Source: Maribellus sp. CM-23 (lineage in GTDB: Bacteria; Bacteroidota; Bacteroidia; Bacteroidales; Prolixibacteraceae). Taken from it: a stretch of DNA of 64,000 nucleotides. Each line of letters begins with the position of its first letter. The stretch's first letter is position 1. The translations under genes were made by a program, and so were the position numbers. A model generated the notes under the pieces. That model had not been told where the DNA came from, ran no database searches, and was given only the letters and a program-made list of their open reading frames with translations. Shown here one piece after another: positions 49,176-56,835 of the stretch. The stretch is taken from positions 1,651,446 to 1,715,445 of the forward strand of contig NZ_JADWYJ010000001.1 of the NCBI RefSeq assembly GCF_021354595.1, written 5' to 3'.

Positions 49176-50513
49176 ATGAAGAACTTAAAATACTTGATAC
49201 TTATACTGGTGGGCTTTACGGCTTTCATTTCGTGTACTGACGAGGTAAACGAAATCCAACAGGCGGGAAATCCCGTCCTGGAAATGGAGAACCAGTTTTC
49301 GAATGTACATTTTGGCGACATGCTGCCTTTTTCGGCTACCGTAAGCGACGAAATTCCTCTCTCTACGCTCACTGCCATCCTGTATTTTGGCGATGAAGAA
49401 GTAGAACGGACCACCATCCGCACCAAGGAAAACGGCGAATATTCAGGAGTGATTGAAATACCGTTTCACAAAGATATACCTGACGGAACGGCCACGCTCG
49501 AATTTATTTTAGTGAATACGACGCTCAAGCGAATCACAAAAACCTTTGATGTGCCGATTACCCGCGCACAATATCCTTATTTGATTTTGGTAACCGAAGA
49601 TGCTTCGTACCCCATGCTCCCAACCGGGCAGGCCCACGAGTATGCTGCTACTGAAGCCTTCCCGTCAACCGATCTTCCGGCATACATTAAAACTCCGGCT
49701 CTCGACGAAAAAGGAAGCGAAATCGTATTCGGATGGGATGCCGGAGCAGTAACCGAAGGCACCGCTACAAATATTCCTTTTGTAAGTCCGGTGGCCGGAA
49801 CTTTCGCGGTTACCTTCAATACCCTTACCTACACAGCTGCTCCTTTCTTCGAAATCCTTTTAAACGGAGAAAAAATGCACATGGTTGACAAGGAAAATTA
49901 CCAGTTGGACGTGGAGCTCACACAGGGTCAGGATATCACCATTGAAGGATTGGAAAACATTGCCGACTGGTGGATTGATGCCGATTATCTCACCAAAAAG
50001 GAAAACGGGCTGTATACTTTTGTTCCGATCACCGGCAAATATCGCATTTCGGCCAACCTGAAACTCAATTATTTCAGAGTGGAAGTACTTAGCGGAAATT
50101 CGGTTGCTTCGTTAAATGCCGACGGCACCGGAGCAATCTGGGTGATTGGCGACAATGTTGGCAAACCATCGTTAACAGATAATTACCTGGGTTGGAACAC
50201 CGACAAAGCCTTGTGTATGGCGCCGATTGGTGCAAAAAAATACCAATTGACTTTAGTCGGCGGTAAAAACATCAGCCTTGATGGTATCAACTTCAAGTTT
50301 TTCCACCAGAAAGGCTGGGGTGGAGAATTTGGAAGCGCCGCTATTTCAACAAGCAGTGAAATTGTATTCATTGGTGATGGTACCAATGGCCGCGATAACG
50401 GTAACCTTGGCCTTGTTTCTGGAGTAACACTCGAAGAAGATGCTACCTACGTGTTCACCATCGATGTGTCGGCAGGCATACAGCAAGCCGTACTGACGGT
50501 TACGAAACAATAA
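49176..50513 (+). CDS. Second surface glycan-binding-type lipoprotein of locus 2
   Basis: The ATG at 49176 is preferred to one 24 bp upstream that overlaps GH30, because it begins a lipoprotein signal directly (TAFISC, C20). The 445-residue product seems to be all-beta: an Ig-like domain (about 25-130), a central module (about 135-295) and a C-terminal module (about 300-445) that is rich in Trp and Gly (FHQKGWGGEFGSAA, YLGWNTDKALC). It resembles the other binding lipoprotein in layout (DUF5125/SusE-like type, tentative) but not closely in sequence. No catalytic residues are visible. It follows GH30 by 11 bp. A strong terminator lies 20 bp after its stop, so the main locus 2 transcript may end here. 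Confidence 0.78.
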   Translation: MKNLKYLILILVGFTAFISCTDEVNEIQQAGNPVLEMENQFSNVHFGDMLPFSATVSDEIPLSTLTAILYFGDEEVERTTIRTKENGEYSGVIEIPFHKDIPDGTATLEFILVNTTLKRITKTFDVPITRAQYPYLILVTEDASYPMLPTGQAHEYAATEAFPSTDLPAYIKTPALDEKGSEIVFGWDAGAVTEGTATNIPFVSPVAGTFAVTFNTLTYTAAPFFEILLNGEKMHMVDKENYQLDVELTQGQDITIEGLENIADWWIDADYLTKKENGLYTFVPITGKYRISANLKLNYFRVEVLSGNSVASLNADGTGAIWVIGDNVGKPSLTDNYLGWNTDKALCMAPIGAKKYQLTLVGGKNISLDGINFKFFHQKGWGGEFGSAAISTSSEIVFIGDGTNGRDNGNLGLVSGVTLEEDATYVFTIDVSAGIQQAVLTVTKQ

Positions 50514-50533
50514 AAGAGATATATGCAGAGATG

Positions 50534-50578
50534 AAAAGGTCGTGCGCCGTCAGAGAGAATGGTGCACGGCCTTTTTTT
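50534..50578 (+). terminator. Strong terminator inside locus 2
   Basis: AAAAGGTCGTGCGCC (50534-50548) pairs with GGTGCACGGCCTTTT (50561-50575) over 15 bp with two G-U pairs and a 12-base loop, then a T tract to 50578. It separates the SusC-to-binding-protein genes from the last GH30 gene. Confidence 0.88.
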
Positions 50579-50659
50579 ACAGAAAAGCTTTCGAACCACC
50601 GATTGCGGACAACATTGAACATTTAAAACGTCAAAAAAAATAGTTTAAAAATTATTGTC

Positions 50660-52138
50660 ATGAGAAATCATTCGAAAAAGCTGGCCAACCTCTTGCTCGC
50701 ATCCTTTTTGCTTTTGGCCGGATGCAGCCAACAAGAAAATACCGGCAACGAGAAACAAGCTCTCCAATCGTTTAACCCGCAAAAGGCGAGGGTATTTGTA
50801 ACTGCGAAAGACACCAGCCTTCGGATGAGCGACGTGGGTGAATTTGCTTTTCAGTCGGTAGATCAACCGCTGGAAATACAACCCTTTGTGTTTATCGATC
50901 CTTCAAAAACCTTTCAATCGATGGAGGGAATAGGTGCAGCTTTGTCTGACGCTTCGGCTGAAACCTTTTACAAAATGCCCGAAGCAACCCGGCAGCAAAT
51001 TTTAACTTCATTTTTCGATCCGAAAGATGGTATTGGGTATGACTTTGCGCGTACCAACATTGCCAGTTGCGACTTTTCGAGCGCTTCGTATAATTACGTG
51101 GAAGAAAATGATTCGTTGCTAAGTACTTTCAATGTAAAGCATGATGAGAAGTTTCGTATTCCCTTTATAAAAGAAGCAATCGGAGCTGCCGGAGGAAAAC
51201 TGAAATTGTTTGTTAGTCCCTGGAGTCCTCCTGCCTGGATGAAAGACAACAACAACGTACTGCGCGGCGGGAAGCTGTTGGAACAATACAAACAACCGTG
51301 GGCCAATTACTACGTAAAGTTTATCCAGGAATACGAAGCACGTGGAATTCCCGTGTGGGGGCTTTCCGTGCAAAACGAGCCAATGGCAATTCAGAGGTGG
51401 GAATCGTGTGTTTACACAGCCGATGAAGAACGCGATTTTATTAAAAAATACCTGGGACCAACGCTGCACAACAGCGGCATGAGCGATAAAAAACTCATTG
51501 CCTGGGACCACAACCGCGACCAGATCTTCCAGCGGGCTTCCACTATTTTAAACGATCCTGATGCCGCCAAATACGTTTGGGGAATCGGGTTTCACTGGTA
51601 CGAACCGTGGACTGGCGGCGATATGCAGTTTAAAAACGTAAAACTGGTAAACGATGCCTACCCGGAAACAAAGCTGGTTTTTACAGAAGGATGTGTGGAG
51701 AAATTCGACCTGAACAGGGTTGGCGACTGGACGTTGGGTGAACGCTATGGCTACTCAATGCTGAATGATTTTAACTGCGGAACCGTTGCCTGGACCGACT
51801 GGAATATTATTCTGGATGAAACCGGAGGGCCAAATCATGTTGGAAACTTTTGCTTCGCTCCTGTTCATGCTAACACACAAACCGGCGAGTTGATTTTTAC
51901 GAACAGCTACTATTATATCGGTCATTTCTCGAAATTTATCCGGGAAGGTGCCAAAAGAATTGCAGCCTCATCAAGCCGTGACGATCTGCAAACAACAGCT
52001 TTTAAAAATCCTGATGGTTCGGTGGCAGTGGTCGTGCTCAATCTTTCAGAAAAAGAATACCACTACCTGTTGATGATTGGAGAAAAAGCAACAAAACTTC
52101 AGAGTTTGCCTCGCTCGATCATGACGATTGTAATGTAA
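50660..52138 (+). CDS. GH30 exo-type glucosidase, lipoprotein
   Basis: The 492-residue product has a lipoprotein signal (LLAGC, C22) and a complete GH30 fold. The landmarks are SMEGIGAALSDASAE (about 87-101), FARTNIASCDFS, FVSPWSPPAWMK at 184-195, the acid/base E240 in SVQNEPMA and the nucleophile E343 in LVFTEGCVEKF. It is only distantly similar to the first GH30 of the locus; the overall pattern is closer to glucosylceramidase-like GH30_1 enzymes, which include beta-glucosidases and exo-acting beta-1,6-glucosidases. I infer that it shortens imported or surface oligosaccharides. It stands after a strong terminator with a 146-bp spacer, so it may have its own promoter, though no clear consensus was found. 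Confidence 0.86.
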   Translation: MRNHSKKLANLLLASFLLLAGCSQQENTGNEKQALQSFNPQKARVFVTAKDTSLRMSDVGEFAFQSVDQPLEIQPFVFIDPSKTFQSMEGIGAALSDASAETFYKMPEATRQQILTSFFDPKDGIGYDFARTNIASCDFSSASYNYVEENDSLLSTFNVKHDEKFRIPFIKEAIGAAGGKLKLFVSPWSPPAWMKDNNNVLRGGKLLEQYKQPWANYYVKFIQEYEARGIPVWGLSVQNEPMAIQRWESCVYTADEERDFIKKYLGPTLHNSGMSDKKLIAWDHNRDQIFQRASTILNDPDAAKYVWGIGFHWYEPWTGGDMQFKNVKLVNDAYPETKLVFTEGCVEKFDLNRVGDWTLGERYGYSMLNDFNCGTVAWTDWNIILDETGGPNHVGNFCFAPVHANTQTGELIFTNSYYYIGHFSKFIREGAKRIAASSSRDDLQTTAFKNPDGSVAVVVLNLSEKEYHYLLMIGEKATKLQSLPRSIMTIVM

Positions 52139-52173
52139 CTGAAACGTATATTCTCTCCCAACTTTTGAGTAAG

Positions 52174-52231
52174 AACCGGCCGTTTAAACTCCTTCCTAAT
52201 AAATAAAGGGGATTTAAACAGCCGGTTTTAT
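52174..52231. terminator. Convergent terminator between loci 2 and 3
   Basis: AACCGGC (52174-52180) pairs with GCCGGTT (52221-52227), and after one mismatch GTTTAAA pairs with TTTAAAC, enclosing a 24-base loop. TTATT follows on the plus strand. It lies between the rightward GH30 and the leftward lyase gene and can serve both. Confidence 0.65.
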
Positions 52232-52237
52232 TACCCT

Positions 52238-53440
52238 TTATTTTACCGGTTTGTCCATCAGCCAAATCAATGGATTCCGAATCGGTAAATTGCGCAAAAC
52301 CTCTCCGTTTGTCGGGTAGCCTTCCAGCGTTTTCCAAAGCTCAAGGTACTCCGGTTTGTTGTACGCCCTTCCGGCAAACAGCAAAAAAGGCTGCCGCACA
52401 GGCCATTCATCCCAATACATCACATCGGGAGGATAAGGCCACCTGGATTTATCCTTTATGAAAGGAAACAAAAAATCAGCCGCCTTTTCCAAACTCAGTC
52501 CTTCCGGTGTTGTAAACGTGAAAAGATTCTCAGTATCAGTGGATAGAATTTCGGCGGTTGTCATAAAAACATCAAGGTTAAAAATGGAATAGCCGTAAGG
52601 TTTTGTTCGGGCAATTTCCTGCGGAAACGAACCGTTGGCAGCCATTTGACCGGGCAGCAACACATCTTTAAACCGGTTACGACACAATTCCAGTACCTCC
52701 GTATTGCCTGTCAACCGGGCAAAAGCACCCACCTGCATTACCCAGCAGGTACCGTGGTTGTTTTTCGCGTTCATTTCATCCATGCCGTACTGATGTGTCG
52801 TAAGCCAGGTCACCAGTTCCCCAAACCAGCTTTTTACTCCTGCGATGAGTGCTTCAGGCAAAGCACTGTTTTTCTCTAAAATTTCAACAGAATGCGCTAC
52901 TTCAACCAAATGAATGGCGTCGATAATTCCAATACCTCGTCCGGTAACTCTTCCTTTTATGGCCTGAACATAAAGCAAACTGGGATTCATCCGCGTTTCC
53001 GGGCTTACAAACCACGCTTCCAAATGTTTGCCAACAGCCGTGGCGAATTTCTTATCACCCGTCAATAGGTAGGCAGAAGTTTCCATTCCGGCTATTTGAC
53101 TGAAACGGATCATCGCCTCCCGGTGCGCAGTGAAATTTCCGGGATTGGACTCACCGTCGCGCCGAATGTAAGGTCCTTCGGGATTTTCAGGATCAGGCCA
53201 CCAGTAATCTCCTTCCGAATAAAAATCGTGTGCTCCACCAGCACTACGCTCGCAAACCGCAGCAGTTACCGTAACCGGCAAATTGTCGAGAAAAGATGTG
53301 GCCTTTTCAACAATGTATTGCTGTTCCTCTTCGGAAATCAGCGGGACCTCTTTTTCTTTTTGGCAGGCAACTATCGCAAGAAAGAATGCCGCTGCAATAA
53401 AAATCCGGATGAGATAGTTCTTTTTAACCATGTTATTCAA
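52238..53440 (-). CDS. Alginate-lyase-superfamily lipoprotein (PL5/PL38-like)
   Basis: The 400-residue product has a lipoprotein signal (LAIVAC, C26); a start three codons later is also possible. The whole mature protein fits the alginate lyase (alpha/alpha) toroid. It has SAGGAHDFYSEGDYWWPDP at about 66-84, the KNNHGTCW motif with N227-N228-H229, and KPYGYSIFNLD with Y282/Y284, which together make a plausible Asn/His/Tyr beta-elimination site. The YWWPDP region is typical of the group that includes glucuronan-active PL38 enzymes. It should cleave a uronate-containing polymer or oligomer. It is the last gene of the leftward locus 3 and converges with locus 2 at a shared terminator. It is unlike the two-module lyase of locus 1 in having no N-terminal binding domains. 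Confidence 0.82.
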   Translation of the reverse strand: MNNMVKKNYLIRIFIAAAFFLAIVACQKEKEVPLISEEEQQYIVEKATSFLDNLPVTVTAAVCERSAGGAHDFYSEGDYWWPDPENPEGPYIRRDGESNPGNFTAHREAMIRFSQIAGMETSAYLLTGDKKFATAVGKHLEAWFVSPETRMNPSLLYVQAIKGRVTGRGIGIIDAIHLVEVAHSVEILEKNSALPEALIAGVKSWFGELVTWLTTHQYGMDEMNAKNNHGTCWVMQVGAFARLTGNTEVLELCRNRFKDVLLPGQMAANGSFPQEIARTKPYGYSIFNLDVFMTTAEILSTDTENLFTFTTPEGLSLEKAADFLFPFIKDKSRWPYPPDVMYWDEWPVRQPFLLFAGRAYNKPEYLELWKTLEGYPTNGEVLRNLPIRNPLIWLMDKPVK

Positions 53441-53486
53441 TTTATAGGAAAGACCCGGCAGTCTCTCAATCAGAAATCAGTGATGC

Positions 53487-55415
53487 CTATTTTGCTGCTG
53501 TCACCACAATTTCGTTTTTGCCTGTGGCTTTTTGATTGTTAACGGTGAAAACGATTCGAGTGATGCTGCTCCAGTATCTTTTCAATCCGCTGTCGGTTAT
53601 TTCGTTGAATTCGATTTTTGGAGTAAGCACTTTCGGGTTGTAAGCCATGTTCATAACAAAACCATCGCCCTCCAGTTTTAACTTACCGGGGCCGGCTTCA
53701 GTAACTTTACAACAGGTTACAAAGTTCAGGGTAGAAGGCTCCTCCACACTTTTTAATTCATAAGTATCGTTGATCAAGAAGCGCTTTCCGCGCTCCAATG
53801 CGTAAGAGCGAATCCATTTTTCCACCTGTGCATTCTCTGGATAAGCTTTTGAAATATCTGTTGAGAATACTGCTTTTTTTGTGTCGGCTTTGAAAGTTGA
53901 GTTGGTTGCGACAAAATTGCGACCTTCTTTTTGGTCAACGCCATTGATTTTGGGTAGGTTGTGATACTGCGACTGCATGGTCCAGATTTCGTAACGGCGG
54001 CGGCTGAAGGTTTTTGCAGTGTAGGTTTCACGGCCGATATCCACCAGACAAGGTTTGCCGTTGTAATACAAGACACATGTTCCCAAATCGTTGTGGTTGT
54101 GACTTTCGGCATTATGCCCGCCTTTGGCAGCAAAGAAGAAACCGTTGGAAGATCCTTGCTGATCACGCCCACCGGCAACCTGTAAATCAGGCAACCAAAA
54201 ATCGCTTATCAGTGGTTCCTCTGCTTTTGCATCGGCAATCTCCTTTAAAAACATCAGCTGCATTATCTGCTCGTCAACTTTACCGCCCGGAGCTTTGGTT
54301 CCCCAATCCTGCTTCTTCGCCAAAAATGCACCAAAACCCTGCATTATGGGATCGCCGATGTCTTTTCCATAGCTGTAAATGATTTGCGGACGGCCACCGG
54401 TTGTGGCGTCGGCATCAGCGAAATTGGTAAAATAAGGATAGCTGATGTATGCTTTGTAAACATAGCTTCCCATGTTTTGAATCAGGGAGTTATCGTATAC
54501 GTCAAATTTTCCACTTGTAGCTCTTTTCAACAAATCGAGGCATTGATACAAAGAAGCCCCTGCCCTTCCCCAATAAGAAGGACCTTCATCGCAACCTCCA
54601 TCTGCCGGATAATCGTTTGTAAAAGCATCCAGCGAACGCACTACCTTTTCAACTCCTGCAATTTTCTTCTCCTGATCGTCTTCCAGAATTAAAATGGCGG
54701 TGAGCATGTTATGATTGGTCCATGGATTCCAGTTATTTACCGATCTGCTTCCATCCAAGCCCTGCCACCAGAAATCATTGCGTTCGTAGTAGGGGATCAC
54801 CGCTTTTTTCATAATCTCATTTTTCAACCTTTTGGCAATCAGCGGGTGAATTTTGTTGAACTCGTCTTTGAACAAGAGCCATGTCCACGAAAGGATGTTG
54901 GTAATTTCGCCAACGCCGAGGTCAATGACCGGTTCGTCGGCATCAGGCAAACCATGCGGTGCCTTTTGAGCTGTTAAGTGCGCCGACCAGCCCCACCAGG
55001 TTTGCTCGCTGTAGTACCAAACGCCGTTCACAATCTGGTCGGTAAAACGACCTTCCCCTTCAGCCAGTTCTCCCATTACCAGTGCAAGCAGTACCCTTTG
55101 CGGCGCCGAATATGCCCCCTGACGGCGGTCGCCCGAGCGAATGATTTCCAGGTAATCGGTGGCCTTTACCACCGGCCAGTTGTAATCCAGCGCTTCCTCG
55201 GCATCTGCTATATATTCATTCCGAATTTCTGCCGGAAGATTGTTCCAAAAACTGCGGTTTTCATACGTTGGAAAATTTAACTCCGAAAAGTTTTTCACCA
55301 GCGAAGCTGCCAGATCAATCTTAGTCGCTTCTTTTTGAAGTAAATCGCGCTTTTCTTCAGCAAAACCATGCAGCGAAAAGCTGATGAGTACGATAAATAC
55401 TACGAGGTTTCTCAT
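53487..55415 (-). CDS. Heparinase II/III-fold polysaccharide lyase
   Basis: The 642-residue protein has a signal peptide (cleavage after about residue 19, HGFA). An (alpha/alpha) toroid (about 40-400) contains NNWNPWTNHN at 227-236 and GGCDEGPSYWGRAG with Y281. A heparinase II/III beta-sheet domain (about 405-640) carries HNAESHNHND at 434-443 (H439, N440, H441). The Asn, Tyr and His residues are those expected for beta-elimination of uronic-acid glycosides. The substrate could be a glycosaminoglycan-like, glucuronan or ulvan-like polymer; subfamily needs a profile search. Its start lies 2 bp after the stop of the BNR_4 gene, showing tight operon linkage. Length is in the normal range for the family (600-900 residues). 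Confidence 0.87.
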   Translation of the reverse strand: MRNLVVFIVLISFSLHGFAEEKRDLLQKEATKIDLAASLVKNFSELNFPTYENRSFWNNLPAEIRNEYIADAEEALDYNWPVVKATDYLEIIRSGDRRQGAYSAPQRVLLALVMGELAEGEGRFTDQIVNGVWYYSEQTWWGWSAHLTAQKAPHGLPDADEPVIDLGVGEITNILSWTWLLFKDEFNKIHPLIAKRLKNEIMKKAVIPYYERNDFWWQGLDGSRSVNNWNPWTNHNMLTAILILEDDQEKKIAGVEKVVRSLDAFTNDYPADGGCDEGPSYWGRAGASLYQCLDLLKRATSGKFDVYDNSLIQNMGSYVYKAYISYPYFTNFADADATTGGRPQIIYSYGKDIGDPIMQGFGAFLAKKQDWGTKAPGGKVDEQIMQLMFLKEIADAKAEEPLISDFWLPDLQVAGGRDQQGSSNGFFFAAKGGHNAESHNHNDLGTCVLYYNGKPCLVDIGRETYTAKTFSRRRYEIWTMQSQYHNLPKINGVDQKEGRNFVATNSTFKADTKKAVFSTDISKAYPENAQVEKWIRSYALERGKRFLINDTYELKSVEEPSTLNFVTCCKVTEAGPGKLKLEGDGFVMNMAYNPKVLTPKIEFNEITDSGLKRYWSSITRIVFTVNNQKATGKNEIVVTAAK

Positions 55416-55417
55416 GA

Positions 55418-56821
55418 TTAATTAATTTTAGTTGGTTTAACAAAATCGTCCTTCATTTCGTAAGGGAGTTTCCAGATATTCCCGTCAAAATCGCCAAAGT
55501 ATAGTTCCGACTTACTGAATTCATGCGAATCTCCGTCGGCCCAGAAAAAACAGAACGGCGCTTTAAAATCCACAGGCCGTCTTAAATAAGAATGGCTTAA
55601 AGGACTATCGTGCGTTAAGGTTTTCTCTTTCTGCCAGGTGGCTCCCTTGTCGGTTGAGCTCCAAACAGCCAGTTCGCCGCCTACCCCCCATTTCTGCGGA
55701 CCGGGTTCTGTCGGACCGACAATTTTCCATTCCTTTTTCTCGATGTACAAACTGCCCATATCGTAGTTGTGATCCGATTCAGTAACCACTGAAGTCTGCC
55801 ATTCTATACCGTCCCATCGCGTGATACACCATTCGTAAGGCGCACTTACCGGGCCGGGTTCGTGGCCATTGCTGCGAATGTACAGGCAAACAGGATTTCC
55901 GCTTTTATCAAATCCCATATCTTTCATGTACACATTTTTCTCTTGCGAGGCATAGTCGATAACCCGTGCTGGATTTTCGATTTTCAACAAGGGTAATTCC
56001 AGTGTTTCCCCGTTGACATTTGCCCAGGTTTTCCCAAAGTCTTCGGTTTGAACGTAGTACAAATCGGTTCGTTTGTCCACATTCCCCTGTGGGTGCCGGT
56101 TGAAAAAAGTACCCAGTTTTTGATTTTGAAAAACGGCACTGGTTTGGTAGTGGCCCGATTTTTCGCCTTCCTTAACCGGGATGGCAGCCAGTAATTTGTC
56201 GTCGGTCCAGTGGCTCCCATCTGTGCTGGTTTCGTAATACAACTGCCGCACTCCCGAATACTTGGTAAAGAAATGGAAGTATCCAAAGTTGGTGTACCAC
56301 GGTTGAGGATAAGTCATTTCTTCTTCGGTAATTTGTTCAAAAGCATCGATATTGAATGGCTTTTTACTTTTAAACTTAAACCCCATCCGGGACCGGCCTC
56401 TTCCACTTACAAATACCCAGACATAACCTGCATCATCTATCAACAGCGAAGGATTATCATGTGGATCGTTCACTTCCTGTTTATCGTAAACCACGGTTGG
56501 TTTGGAAATCGTTCCGGTTTTATGGTTGAATTCGCCGATCATGCAAAGCAAATGGCGCTCATCTTTGTTAGTTGTTCCGCCATAAACGAAAAAGGTTTTA
56601 TCGGCCTTTTTTGAATAAATGGCGAGTGGCGTATGCTTGGCAGTGTATGTTCCCAAAGCACCCGAATATTTATCTCCGTATTCGTATTTCTGGTTAAGTT
56701 CGAACCAAATGGCTCGATATCCGTCGATTTTGGTATTATTCAGCGAAGACGACGATTGAGCTGCCACCAAACAAGGGGTTATAAAAAAGAGGATGGCGAA
56801 AAACACATTTAAAATTTTCAT
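55418..56821 (-). CDS. BNR_4 beta-propeller protein, candidate lyase
   Basis: The ATG at 56821 is preferred to a start 150 bp upstream because it opens with a signal peptide (cleavage near LVAAQ, about residue 22) and avoids overlap with the next gene. The 467-residue product has the BNR_4 pattern, H121-D122-N123 in NDPHDNPSLLIDDAG, then WVFVSGRGRSR, KSGHYQTSAV and FNRHPQGN. Asp-box repeats such as ETSTDGSHW, TEDFGKTW and SSTDKGATW support a seven-bladed propeller. BNR_4 propellers include the PL24/PL25-type ulvan lyases, so a lyase role in this uronate locus is reasonable. A binding or hydrolase role is also possible. The gene is 2 bp from the heparinase gene on one side and 14 bp from another on the other side. 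Confidence 0.78.
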   Translation of the reverse strand: MKILNVFFAILFFITPCLVAAQSSSSLNNTKIDGYRAIWFELNQKYEYGDKYSGALGTYTAKHTPLAIYSKKADKTFFVYGGTTNKDERHLLCMIGEFNHKTGTISKPTVVYDKQEVNDPHDNPSLLIDDAGYVWVFVSGRGRSRMGFKFKSKKPFNIDAFEQITEEEMTYPQPWYTNFGYFHFFTKYSGVRQLYYETSTDGSHWTDDKLLAAIPVKEGEKSGHYQTSAVFQNQKLGTFFNRHPQGNVDKRTDLYYVQTEDFGKTWANVNGETLELPLLKIENPARVIDYASQEKNVYMKDMGFDKSGNPVCLYIRSNGHEPGPVSAPYEWCITRWDGIEWQTSVVTESDHNYDMGSLYIEKKEWKIVGPTEPGPQKWGVGGELAVWSSTDKGATWQKEKTLTHDSPLSHSYLRRPVDFKAPFCFFWADGDSHEFSKSELYFGDFDGNIWKLPYEMKDDFVKPTKIN

Positions 56822-56835
56822 TCGATTATAGTTGT

